From Luteipulveratus halotolerans (GTDB lineage Bacteria > Actinomycetota > Actinomycetes > Actinomycetales > Dermatophilaceae), in contig NZ_LAIR01000002.1 in assembly GCF_001247745.1 (NCBI RefSeq), positions 1,054,001 through 1,118,000 on the forward strand: DNA of 64,000 bases, written 5' to 3'. A program made the position numbers and the translations under genes. Each line of letters starts with the position of its first letter. Positions within the stretch are counted from its first letter, which is position 1. A model generated the notes under the pieces. That model was not told the origin of the DNA. It worked only from the letters and a program-made list of their open reading frames with translations, and searched no databases. Shown here in pieces: positions 49,998 through 58,045 of the stretch.

Positions 49998-50933
49998 ATG
50001 AGATCAGGTCTGCGATGGGTCGTGGCCGGGCTGCTCGGGCTCACGGCGCTCGGGCTGGCCACCCGCTGGGTCGACACCACACATCTGCGTGTTCCGGTGC
50101 TGCAGTCGGTGTTCCCGGTGCTGGGCGTGCTCGCCGTGCTCCTGCTCATCGGGTGCATCGCCCTGCGCGACGTCCGGTTCGTGGTGGCCGCGGCGCTCGT
50201 GACGATCGCCCCGGTCGTCCTCGGCATCCGGTCGCTGATCCCCGACACCGTCGCCGCCGGCGCGCGTGACGAGGTCGTGATGGTGTCCAACCTGCAGTAC
50301 GGCCAGGCCGACCCGCGGGCGATCGTGCGCGAGGTGCGCGACCGGCACGTCACCGCGCTCGTCCTCGTCGAGGTCACGCCCGATGCCGCCGCACGGCTTC
50401 GGCAGGCCGGCCTGGATGCCGCCCTGCCGCACCAGGTGGGCGCACCGCGCCCCGGTGCGGACGGCACCGTCATCCGCAGTGCGCATCCGCTGAGCGAGCG
50501 GGAGAGCGTGCACGTGCCGCGCAGGTTCGACCAGCCGGTGGCCACGGTCCACGCGCCGGAGGGTGACTACGTCCTGCGTGCCGCGCACCCCTACCCGCCG
50601 ATCCCCGACCTCGTACGCTCCTGGCGCCGTCAGCTCGACGAGCTCGCCACCTGGCGGGCAGCTCAGCCGGCCGACGTACCCCTGGTGATCGCCGGCGACT
50701 TCAACGCCTCGTCCTCGCACCCGGGCTTCCGAGCGCTCGCACGCACGATGCACGACGCCCACGGCTCGACCGGCGCCGGGTGGGTGCGGACCTGGCCGCA
50801 CGAGGGCCGTACACCGGCGTTCGTGCAGATCGACCACGTGCTCGTACGCGGGATGGGCGTCGTCGACGCCGGCGTCACGACCGTGCCGCGCACCGATCAC
50901 GCCGCGGTCTGGGCCCGCCTGCGCGTCGGCTGA
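49998..50933 (+). CDS. membrane-anchored endonuclease/exonuclease/phosphatase-family protein
   Basis: This 311-residue protein has three N-terminal membrane helices (about residues 5-22, 34-55 and 58-75) and a C-terminal EEP domain facing outward. The phosphoesterase residues are visible in NLQYGQADP, LVEVTPDAA, VIAGDFNASSSHPGF and TVPRTDHAAVWARL (the catalytic Asp-His end). The ATG at 49998 is preceded by GGGGGAG; the frame could open 27 codons earlier but would enter the satD operator region. Substrates of such envelope EEP proteins (phospholipids, nucleic acids) are not predictable here. Confidence 0.85.
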   Translation: MRSGLRWVVAGLLGLTALGLATRWVDTTHLRVPVLQSVFPVLGVLAVLLLIGCIALRDVRFVVAAALVTIAPVVLGIRSLIPDTVAAGARDEVVMVSNLQYGQADPRAIVREVRDRHVTALVLVEVTPDAAARLRQAGLDAALPHQVGAPRPGADGTVIRSAHPLSERESVHVPRRFDQPVATVHAPEGDYVLRAAHPYPPIPDLVRSWRRQLDELATWRAAQPADVPLVIAGDFNASSSHPGFRALARTMHDAHGSTGAGWVRTWPHEGRTPAFVQIDHVLVRGMGVVDAGVTTVPRTDHAAVWARLRVG

Positions 50934-51012
50934 TCCAGCGTCGGTGAGCCCCGTCGGCACCGCGAGGCGCAGTCCCGGCTCCCGCGTCGTAGACGCCACG
51001 CGCGGGGACGGG

Positions 51013-51083
51013 GATACTTCGGCTGAAGGACGCCGATCGCACCTCACGCACCCGGCATCCCGCGGGTTGCTGGGTGCGTGAGG
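51013..51083 (+). promoter_or_regulatory. promoter and leader hairpin of the lipoprotein gene
   Basis: GATACT (51013-51018) with TAGACG 17 bases upstream is a plausible promoter. The leader contains a 12-bp perfect stem (51042-51053 with 51072-51083) that ends a few bases before the GGGGAGG ribosome site of the gene at 51104. The hairpin could affect translation or mRNA stability, or be a terminator for the upstream gene. Confidence 0.45.
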
Positions 51084-51103
51084 GCTCAGGGGAGGTGAAG
51101 GCG

Positions 51104-51622
51104 ATGCAGGGGAGCAGCAGGCGCGCCGGCGCAGCGCTCGTGGCCGCACTCGCCCTGGCAGCGTGCTCATCGCACGATCAGGCCGGTGAGGTGCGGGCGG
51201 ACTACCCCTCGTACGCGTCCCTGGACGAGCTGGCGTCGGCCTCGACGGTGGTCGCCCGCCTCACGGTGTCGTCGTCGGTCCGGGAGTCGACGGTGCCGAT
51301 GGCCGGCCACGACGTGCCGCACAAGCTGCGTGCGGCCACGGTCACCGACGCCCTGGCGGGTGACCTGGCCGCCGGGCAGACCATCGACCTGATCCGGCCG
51401 GGAACACCCGCTGAGCCGATGCAGGGAATGCGCGACGTCGAGCCGAGCACCGACTACCTCCTGTTCCTCGAGGTCCATCCGGACGGCCGAGAAGCCGAGG
51501 TCGTCGGCGGCGACGAGGGCATCTTCGAACCCGTCATGGGCAGCACGTCGTTCAGGTCGCCGAAGTTCGGCACGGTCAGCGCTGCCGCACTGCAGTCAGC
51601 CCTCCGCAGGGCTCACCCGTAG
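51104..51622 (+). CDS. small secreted lipoprotein of unknown function
   Basis: This 172-residue lipoprotein has a signal peptide with lipobox ALAAC (Cys at about residue 21, followed by SSHD). The mature domain is beta-rich, with ASTVVARLTVSS, AATVTDALAGDLAAGQTIDL and DYLLFLEVHPDG, a pattern seen in extracytoplasmic proteins that resemble a single OB-like or Ig-like sandwich; no family could be named. The ATG at 51104 has a strong GGGGAGG site. It is convergent with the desulfurase-like gene (17-base gap). Confidence 0.75.
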   Translation: MQGSSRRAGAALVAALALAACSSHDQAGEVRADYPSYASLDELASASTVVARLTVSSSVRESTVPMAGHDVPHKLRAATVTDALAGDLAAGQTIDLIRPGTPAEPMQGMRDVEPSTDYLLFLEVHPDGREAEVVGGDEGIFEPVMGSTSFRSPKFGTVSAAALQSALRRAHP

Positions 51623-51639
51623 GTCGGTTGGTTGCTCGG

Positions 51640-53013
51640 TCACCAGGGGCGCGGCTCGGACAGGTCGCGCGGGTCGTCCTGAGCGACCCACCCGGTGTCG
51701 GTGTGCTCGTACGTCGACGTCGGGCCGTTCTCGACCAGCCGTCGTACGCCGTGCACGAGCCGCTCGATGTGCTCGCGGGTGGTGGCCAGGCCGACACTCG
51801 CCCGGACCGCCGTGCCGTCGCCGTCGAACAACGTCTCGCACAGCAGGTGGGCGCAGAACCGTCCGTCGCGCACGGCCAGGCCGTACTCGTCGGCGAGCAC
51901 CTGCGACACCAGTGACGGGGCGTACCCGTCGACGGTGAACGTCGCGACGCCCACGCCGTCGGCAGCCGGGCCGAGGACGTGGTGCAGCGTCACGCCGGGG
52001 ATCTCGGTGAGGCCCGCGCGCAGCGCGTCGAGCAGCTCGGCCTCGTGAGCCTCGATCGCGTCGCGATGGGCCGAGATCGTCGCGCAGGCGCTGGCCAGGG
52101 CGATGGCACCGACGGCGTTGGGCGTACCGCCCTCGTGCCGCGCCGGGCCTTCCTGCCAGCGCGTGTGCTGGTGCGAGACCGTGTGGGTGGCGCCGCCCGC
52201 GGGGAGGTAGGGCTCGGAGGCGTCGAGCCAGTCGGTGCGGCCGACGAGCGCGCCCGCACCGTAGGGCGCGTAGGTCTTGTGGCCCGAGAAGGCCACCCAG
52301 TCGACGTCGAGCTCGCTGATGTCGACCCGGCGATGCGGAGCCAGCTGCGCGGCATCGAGCACCGTCCGCGCGCCGTAGCGGCGGGCGACCGCGGCCAGGT
52401 CGGCGACCGGCCAGATGTCGCCGGTGACGTTGCACGCGCCGGTGATCACCACGAGTGCGGGCTCAGCGGGATCGAGGGCCGCGAGGGCGTCGTCGAGCAG
52501 CGTGACGGACTCCTCGGCGCTGGTCGGCACGGGGATGCGCGTGGTCCGGGCGACGGTCCAGGGGAGCAGTGCCGCATGGTGCGCGGACTCGAACACCAGC
52601 ACGTTGGTGCGCGGCGGCAGCGTGTGCGCGAGCAGGCGCAGGGCGTCGGTGGTGTTGCGGGTGAAGACGACCTCGTCGTCGGCCCGGGCTCCGACGAACT
52701 GGCCGACCTCGCCGCGAGCCTGCTCGAACCAGTCGGTCGTGAGGCGGCTGGTGTATCCCGCACCGCGGTGGACCGAGCCGTAGCGCCGCTGGACCGCCTC
52801 GACGGCGTCGGTGACGGCGACCAGAGCCGGCGTCGTGGCCGCGTGGTCGAGGTTGCCGAAGTCGACGACCGTGCGGTGGATGGTGGGTACGCCGAGCTCG
52901 GCGCCGACGGTGAGCGGCAGGTCACCGGTCGTCCGAGGTGCAGGACGCGGGCTCTGGCGAACCAGGCTCAGGCGGGGCGCAGGGGCAGCGGGGGAGTGGG
53001 GTGCCGTCGACAC
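51640..53013 (-). CDS. class V PLP enzyme, cysteine desulfurase-like
   Basis: This 457-residue protein of the NifS/SufS-like aminotransferase class V group has PLP-site blocks DHAATTP, FESAHHAALLPW, VLDAAQLAPHR and the Schiff-base Lys in VAFSGHKTYAPYG. A Cys in DGRFCAHLL lies where the SufS-type active-site Cys loop is expected. The first ~50 residues are a Pro/Ala/Arg-rich extension with no match. The GTG at 53013 follows AAGGAG. A SAM-IV-type riboswitch precedes it, which strongly suggests a role in sulfur amino-acid metabolism or sulfur transfer that is shut off when AdoMet is plentiful. Confidence 0.85.
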   Translation of the reverse strand: MSTAPHSPAAPAPRLSLVRQSPRPAPRTTGDLPLTVGAELGVPTIHRTVVDFGNLDHAATTPALVAVTDAVEAVQRRYGSVHRGAGYTSRLTTDWFEQARGEVGQFVGARADDEVVFTRNTTDALRLLAHTLPPRTNVLVFESAHHAALLPWTVARTTRIPVPTSAEESVTLLDDALAALDPAEPALVVITGACNVTGDIWPVADLAAVARRYGARTVLDAAQLAPHRRVDISELDVDWVAFSGHKTYAPYGAGALVGRTDWLDASEPYLPAGGATHTVSHQHTRWQEGPARHEGGTPNAVGAIALASACATISAHRDAIEAHEAELLDALRAGLTEIPGVTLHHVLGPAADGVGVATFTVDGYAPSLVSQVLADEYGLAVRDGRFCAHLLCETLFDGDGTAVRASVGLATTREHIERLVHGVRRLVENGPTSTYEHTDTGWVAQDDPRDLSEPRPW

Positions 53014-53057
53014 AGGGACGCTCCTTGGACGTTCGCGCTTGCCGAGGGCGGATGCCG

Positions 53058-53145
53058 TCGGCCGGGTCGTCACCCGGAGCACCCCACCGCGATGGAGGGT
53101 TGCCGCTCAGCCAGCCGGGGCTTGTCGCTGAGACTCTTGACCTGT
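53058..53145 (-). promoter_or_regulatory. SAM-IV-type (SAM clan) riboswitch
   Basis: The minus-strand leader of the desulfurase-like gene reads GGTCAAGAGTCTCAGCGAC, then AAGCCCCGGCTGGCTGAG, CGGCAACCCTCC, GCGGTGGGGTGCTCCGGGTG and closes with ACGACC. These match the conserved order of the SAM-I/SAM-IV core: the P1 pair GGTC/GACC, the P2 arm CTCAGC/GCTGAG, the CGGCAACC joint and the P3 arm. The absence of the SAM-I-type extended P2 and the actinobacterial setting favour the SAM-IV subtype. No clear terminator follows, so control of translation is more likely. Confidence 0.85.
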
Positions 53146-53300
53146 CCCCGACGATAGCCACAGCCGTCGCCGGGGGTCCATCCCGTGGGCAGCAAGTCTT
53201 GACATCTGAGAGCGCACCGAGCCGCACGCCGGCTGCCGCGCCGGCCGAGAAAAGCCGCCGCACCCCGCGTGTGACCTATGGGTCTGATGGGGTTCGCGAC

Positions 53301-53306
53301 TACTCT
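53301..53306 (+). promoter_or_regulatory. -10 element of ftsK, leaderless spacing
   Basis: TACTCT lies 6 bases before GTG 53313 with no ribosome site in the gap. It marks both the promoter and the likely start codon of ftsK. Confidence 0.52.
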
Positions 53307-53312
53307 GCGAGC

Positions 53313-56063
53313 GTGGCCACACGTCAGTCCACGTCGTCCAAGACCGGCTCCAGCGGGAACCGGTCGACGTCGGCGCGTCCGAAGTCCTCAGGCCGTCGTA
53401 CCTCGACCCGCCCACCGGCCAAGAAGGGTGCCGCGACCGCTCGCGGCAGCCGTCCGGCCCAGGGTGGAGGTCTGCCCCTGCCGCTGCGCGCCGTGCGCGG
53501 CACCTGGATGGGAGTCGCACACGTGGCCGGTGGAGCCGCACGACGCGTGGGCACGTCCGCGCGCGACCTCGAGCCCGAGCACCGCCGCGACGGCATCGGC
53601 TTCCTGCTGATCGCGCTGGCGATCGTGGTCGCCGCCCGTGAGTGGTGGGGCCTGTCGGGCCGCTTCGGCGACATCGTCCACTCGGTCGTGGCCGGCACCT
53701 TCGGGGTCGCCGGCTTCGCCCTTCCGCTGGTCCTGCTGCTGCTCGGCGTGCACATGATGCGCTCGCCCAAGGGGCACCAGCCCACCAACCGCATCATCAT
53801 CGGTCTGGTCATGCTGGCGTTCTCGGCGTGCGGCCTGGCGAGCCTCGCCAAGGGCATGCCCGAGCCGTCCGAGGGCACCGAGGCGGTCAACCGGGCCGGC
53901 GGCATGATCGGCTACCTCGCCTCGAGCCCGCTCGTCGCCGGCGTCCGCGTGTGGGGCACCGTGCCGATCCTGCTGCTGCTCGGGATCTTCGGCCTCCTGG
54001 TCGTCACCGCGACGCCGGTCCACCAGATCGGCTACCGCCTGCGTGAGGCCCGCGACCGGCTCCTCTACTACAGCGAGTCCGACAGCACCGACGACGAGCT
54101 CGACGCCGTCGCAGCCGACCGCCACGGCGCCGACATCGACGGCAAGAAGCGCCGGCGTACGACCCGCAAGGCCAAGACCGAGGACGACGACAGCGTCGTC
54201 GGCGACGAGGCGTTCGAGCAGGCCGCCCAGGTCGCCCCTCGACGGACCAAGAGCGGGCGCGCGCTGCGCCCGGGCGAGAAGGCACCCGCCGACGACGTCG
54301 AGGTCTACGACCACGACGAGGTCGAGGGCGCGACGAGCGGCGGTGCAGCGGCCGAGGCCCTCGAACGCGCCAAGCGCGGCAGCAAGCTGCCCAAGCCCCA
54401 GCCCGGGGCGCTCGCCGAGCAGACCAGCCGCGGCCTGGAGGCGCCGCCCACCCAGCAGCTGCCGCAACGGGTCGAGCAGCTCGCGCTGGCGGGCGACGTC
54501 ACCTACACGCTGCCCGAGAGCCAGCTGCTCGAGCAGGGCACGCCCCACAAGTCGCGCTCGGCGGCCAACGACAAGGTGGTCGAGGCGCTCACCGAGACGC
54601 TGGAGTCGTTCGGCGTCGACGCCCAGGTCACAGGCTTCACCCGTGGGCCGACCGTCACCCGCTACGAGGTCGAGCTCGGCACCGGCACCAAGGTCGAGCG
54701 GGTCACCGCGCTGTCCAAGAACATCGCGTACGCCGTCGCCTCGGCCGACGTGCGCATCCTCAGCCCGATCCCGGGCAAGAAGGCCATCGGCATCGAGATC
54801 CCCAACACCGACCGCGAGACGGTCAGTCTGGGCGACGTGCTGCGCAGCCAGGCGGCGCGCGGCAACGAGCACCCGATGGTGATGGGCGTCGGCAAGGACG
54901 TCGAGGGCGGCTACGTCACCGCCAACCTCGCCAAGATGCCGCACATGCTCGTCGCGGGTGCGACCGGCGCCGGTAAGTCCAGCTTCGTCAACTCGATGAT
55001 CACCTCGATCCTGATGCGCGCGACGCCCGACGAGGTGCGCATGGTGCTCGTCGACCCCAAGCGGGTCGAGCTCACCGGCTACGAGGGCATCCCGCACCTG
55101 ATCACGCCGATCATCACCAACCCCAAGAAGGCCGCCGAGGCGCTCCAGTGGGTCGTGCGCGAGATGGACACGCGGTACGACGACCTCGCGGCGTTCGGCT
55201 ACAAGCACATCGACGACTTCAACAAGGCCGTCCGCGCGGGCAAGGTCCAGCCGCAGCCGGGGTCCGAGCGTGTCATCCAGCCCTACCCCTACCTGCTGGT
55301 CATCGTCGACGAGCTCGCCGACCTGATGATGGTCGCGCCGCGCGACGTCGAGGAGTCGATCGTCCGCATCACCCAGCTGGCACGTGCCGCCGGTATCCAC
55401 CTGGTGCTCGCGACCCAGCGCCCGTCGGTCGACGTCGTCACGGGTCTGATCAAGGCCAACGTGCCGTCACGACTGGCGTTCGCGACGTCGTCCCTGGCCG
55501 ACTCCCGCGTCGTGCTCGACCAGCCCGGCGCCGAGAAGCTCATCGGCCAGGGTGATGCGCTGTTCCTGCCCATGGGTGCCTCCAAGCCCATGCGTGTGCA
55601 GGGCGCCTGGGTCAAGGAGTCGGAGATCCAGGGCGTGGTCGCACACGTCAAGGAACAGCTGACGCCGCGCTACCGCGACGACGTCACGGTGAGCGCGCCC
55701 AAGAAGGAGATCGACGAGGACATCGGTGACGACCTCGACGTGCTGCTGCAGGCGGCCGAGCTGATCGTCACCAGCCAGTTCGGCTCCACCTCGATGCTCC
55801 AGCGCAAGCTGCGCGTCGGGTTCGCCAAGGCCGGCCGCCTCATGGACCTCCTCGAGTCGCGCGGTGTGGTCGGCCCGTCCGAGGGCTCCAAGGCGCGTGA
55901 CGTGCTCGTCCAGCCCGACGACCTGCCGACCACGCTGGCGCTGCTGCGTGGCGAGGACGTCCCGACGGCCGACGACAGCGTGACCTACCACGACGGTCAC
56001 GACGGTGGCGGCGACGACGGTGAGTCCGAGGACGCCTGGGAGCTGACCGACCGACATGGCTGA
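53313..56063 (+). CDS. ftsK: DNA translocase FtsK
   Basis: FtsK pumps chromosomal DNA through the division septum. The 916-residue protein has a basic Ser/Arg/Lys-rich N-terminus, four membrane helices (about residues 85-245), a charged linker, the RecA-like motor and the C-terminal gamma winged helix. The motor has Walker A GATGAGKS (549-556) and Walker B VIVDELADLMM. The gamma domain (AAELIVTSQFGSTSMLQRKL) reads KOPS-like signs. The frame is open to 52938, but GTG 53313 is chosen because a TACTCT -10 lies 6 bases upstream and the extra 125 codons overlap the SAM riboswitch region. Confidence 0.96.
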   Translation: MATRQSTSSKTGSSGNRSTSARPKSSGRRTSTRPPAKKGAATARGSRPAQGGGLPLPLRAVRGTWMGVAHVAGGAARRVGTSARDLEPEHRRDGIGFLLIALAIVVAAREWWGLSGRFGDIVHSVVAGTFGVAGFALPLVLLLLGVHMMRSPKGHQPTNRIIIGLVMLAFSACGLASLAKGMPEPSEGTEAVNRAGGMIGYLASSPLVAGVRVWGTVPILLLLGIFGLLVVTATPVHQIGYRLREARDRLLYYSESDSTDDELDAVAADRHGADIDGKKRRRTTRKAKTEDDDSVVGDEAFEQAAQVAPRRTKSGRALRPGEKAPADDVEVYDHDEVEGATSGGAAAEALERAKRGSKLPKPQPGALAEQTSRGLEAPPTQQLPQRVEQLALAGDVTYTLPESQLLEQGTPHKSRSAANDKVVEALTETLESFGVDAQVTGFTRGPTVTRYEVELGTGTKVERVTALSKNIAYAVASADVRILSPIPGKKAIGIEIPNTDRETVSLGDVLRSQAARGNEHPMVMGVGKDVEGGYVTANLAKMPHMLVAGATGAGKSSFVNSMITSILMRATPDEVRMVLVDPKRVELTGYEGIPHLITPIITNPKKAAEALQWVVREMDTRYDDLAAFGYKHIDDFNKAVRAGKVQPQPGSERVIQPYPYLLVIVDELADLMMVAPRDVEESIVRITQLARAAGIHLVLATQRPSVDVVTGLIKANVPSRLAFATSSLADSRVVLDQPGAEKLIGQGDALFLPMGASKPMRVQGAWVKESEIQGVVAHVKEQLTPRYRDDVTVSAPKKEIDEDIGDDLDVLLQAAELIVTSQFGSTSMLQRKLRVGFAKAGRLMDLLESRGVVGPSEGSKARDVLVQPDDLPTTLALLRGEDVPTADDSVTYHDGHDGGGDDGESEDAWELTDRHG

Positions 56064-56084
56064 GCCCGCAGCCGGAGCCTGCCC

Positions 56085-56651
56085 GTGATCAGGGCCAGAG
56101 CCGGCCGCGCGGCCACGACCGCAGCCGTGGTCCTGCTCGTCCTGCAGGTCGCGGCCTCGTTCGCCGGTCATCTGATCCGCCGCGAAGGCGTCCGCACCCG
56201 CGAGACCCTCGACCTGCTGGTGGTGCACCGCCTCGACCAGCTCGTGTGGCCGTTCACCGACGGACGCAGCCGCACCCTGCAGCTGGCGTTCGTCGCCGTC
56301 GTCGTGCTCGCGGCGGTGATCACCGGGTTGCTCACCTTCCTCAGCGCCCGCCTGCTCGTCGCCGGTACGCCGGCGCCGGCGGTCCTGCTGCTCACCTGGA
56401 TGGCCGTCGTCCTCGCCACCACAACGGCGCAGGTGCCGTGGGCGATCGTCTACGCCGACCAGATCGGCGGCGGGCGCGCGCCGGCGTACTGGGCCGACGT
56501 GCTCGAACGCGCTCCGTGGTGGGGCGTCCTGCTGGGCTGGGTCCCGGCCCTCGCCGCGACCATCGCCTACGCGATGACCAACCGCGGTCGCCCGGTCACC
56601 GCCCCTCACCAGCCGGCCTGGCAGCCGGCCACTCGCGAGGAACGACCGTGA
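56085..56651 (+). CDS. four-helix membrane protein of unknown function
   Basis: This 188-residue protein has four clear hydrophobic helices (about 7-30, 64-87, 95-125 and 147-168) and a hydrophilic C-terminus (QPAWQPATREERP). The N-terminus is basic, so it is probably inside. The GTG at 56085 is 21 bases after ftsK, and the stop overlaps the channel gene by GTGA, so it probably works with that channel-like protein. No family is recognised. Confidence 0.75.
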   Translation: MIRARAGRAATTAAVVLLVLQVAASFAGHLIRREGVRTRETLDLLVVHRLDQLVWPFTDGRSRTLQLAFVAVVVLAAVITGLLTFLSARLLVAGTPAPAVLLLTWMAVVLATTTAQVPWAIVYADQIGGGRAPAYWADVLERAPWWGVLLGWVPALAATIAYAMTNRGRPVTAPHQPAWQPATREERP

Positions 56652-57349
56652 GCACGGCGGTCACGGGCCGTGAGGGGCCCGCCGGCTGGTTCAGGCGCAT
56701 CCGGACCCTGCCCTGCGCGGCGCTGCTGATCGTCCAGCTGCTCGGCATCGTCGTCTACCCGTTCACCGAGAGCGACATCGGTCGAGCGGCGTTCTCGCTG
56801 TTCCAGCTGCTCGTGCTCGTCATCGCAGTGGCAGCCGTGCGCATGACGCCGGCCCTGTCGCGCGTGCTGGTGACGCTCGGCGTCCCCGCGGCCGTGCTGA
56901 CGATCGCCGAGGCGTTCGCGCCCGACCACGACGTCGTCCAGCTGCTGAGCGGCATCACGCACGCCGCGTTCTACCTCTACCTCGCCTACGGGCTGATCCG
57001 CTACATGTTCAGCGACGAGCACGTCACCACCGACGAGATGTTCGCGACCGGCGCCTGCTTCACCGTCGTGGCGTGGGCGTTCGCCTACCTGTACGGCGTG
57101 GTGCAGGTCGTCTGGGGCGCCGACCAGTTCGCCACCGCCGAGCACCACGGTGACCTGAGCTGGATGGAGCTGCTGTTCCTGTCCTTCACCACGATGACCA
57201 ACACCGGCCTGTCCGACATCTCACCGGTCGGCACCCACGCGCGGTCGGTGGTGATGCTGGAGCAGCTGTCGGGCCTCTACTACATCGCGCTGGTGGTGGC
57301 GCGGCTGCTCGGGATGATGCTGGCCAAGTTCAGCAGGACTCCCGGCTGA
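56648..57349 (+). CDS. ion channel-like membrane protein with atypical pore loop
   Basis: This 233-residue protein has six membrane helices and a re-entrant loop between helices 5 and 6: LLFLSFTTMTNTGLSDISPVG. The position and the SFTT.T.TG..D spacing match the pore of two-helix (Ion_trans_2) potassium channels, but the filter reads TNTGLSD where TTVGYGD is usual, so K+ selectivity is doubtful. The GTG overlaps the previous stop by 4 bases. It is convergent with kdpE, so potassium or ion homeostasis genes meet here, possibly by chance. Confidence 0.8.
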   Translation: MSTAVTGREGPAGWFRRIRTLPCAALLIVQLLGIVVYPFTESDIGRAAFSLFQLLVLVIAVAAVRMTPALSRVLVTLGVPAAVLTIAEAFAPDHDVVQLLSGITHAAFYLYLAYGLIRYMFSDEHVTTDEMFATGACFTVVAWAFAYLYGVVQVVWGADQFATAEHHGDLSWMELLFLSFTTMTNTGLSDISPVGTHARSVVMLEQLSGLYYIALVVARLLGMMLAKFSRTPG

Positions 57350-57364
57350 GGCGCCGCGGCTCGC

Positions 57365-58045
57365 TCACGCCGACATCAGTCTCAGGCCCTGACCCGGCTC
57401 GGTCATCAGATACCGCGGGTGGCTCGGGTCGGGCTCGAGCTTGCGACGCAGCTGGGCGGCGTACACCCGCAGGTAGTGGGTCTCGCGCTCGTACCCCGGT
57501 CCCCACACCCGGCGCAACAGCTCGGCCTGGGAGACCAGGTGGCCGGGCTGCTCGGCCAGCGCCTCGAGCAGGCTCCACTCGGTGGGCGTCAGCCGCAGTG
57601 ACTGCTCACCCCGGACAGCCTGGCGTTCGACGAAGTTCAGCGTGAAGTCGCGGGTGCTGACAGTCGCGGCGTGCGGGTCGGACGGGGTGTGCCGGCGTAC
57701 GGCGACGCGCACCCTGGCGAGCAGCTCGTCCATCCCGAACGGCTTGGTGACGTAGTCGTCCGCGCCGAGGTCGAGCGCCTCGACCTTGTCATCGGACTCG
57801 TGCCGCGCCGACAGGACGATGATGGGCACCTCGCTGCTGCGACGTACCTGCCGGATGACCTCGACGCCGTCGAGGTCGGGCAGTCCCAGGTCGAGGACGA
57901 CGACGTCGGGCTCGACCTCGGCGATGCTCTGCAGGGCGCTGCGGGCGTCGTAGGCGTGCTCCACCTCGTAGTCGCGCGCTCTGAGGTTGATGCTCAGAGT
58001 GCGTACGAGAGCTGGCTCGTCGTCGACCACCAGAACCCGTGTCAT
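57365..58045 (-). CDS. kdpE: KdpE response regulator
   Basis: KdpE is an OmpR/PhoB-type activator of kdp. The 226-residue protein has a receiver domain with Asp8/Asp9, the phospho-acceptor Asp52 in VVVLDLGLPD and Lys101 in YVTKPFGMDE. A winged-helix domain follows (LTPTEWSLLEALAEQPGHLVS and THYLRVYAAQLRRKLE). The ATG overlaps the kdpD stop by ATGA. It is the last gene of a continuous kdpA-B-C-D-E unit in this orientation. Confidence 0.95.
   Translation of the reverse strand: MTRVLVVDDEPALVRTLSINLRARDYEVEHAYDARSALQSIAEVEPDVVVLDLGLPDLDGVEVIRQVRRSSEVPIIVLSARHESDDKVEALDLGADDYVTKPFGMDELLARVRVAVRRHTPSDPHAATVSTRDFTLNFVERQAVRGEQSLRLTPTEWSLLEALAEQPGHLVSQAELLRRVWGPGYERETHYLRVYAAQLRRKLEPDPSHPRYLMTEPGQGLRLMSA

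Noticed and set aside
52938..53312. 125-codon N-terminal extension of ftsK
   Set aside because: It overlaps the riboswitch and start of the desulfurase gene on the other strand; the TACTCT hexamer 6 bases before GTG 53313 and the usual FtsK N-terminus favour the later start.
53388..55400. 670-codon open frame opposite ftsK
   Set aside because: Low-complexity product with no recognisable motif; FtsK motor and membrane motifs on the other strand are certain.
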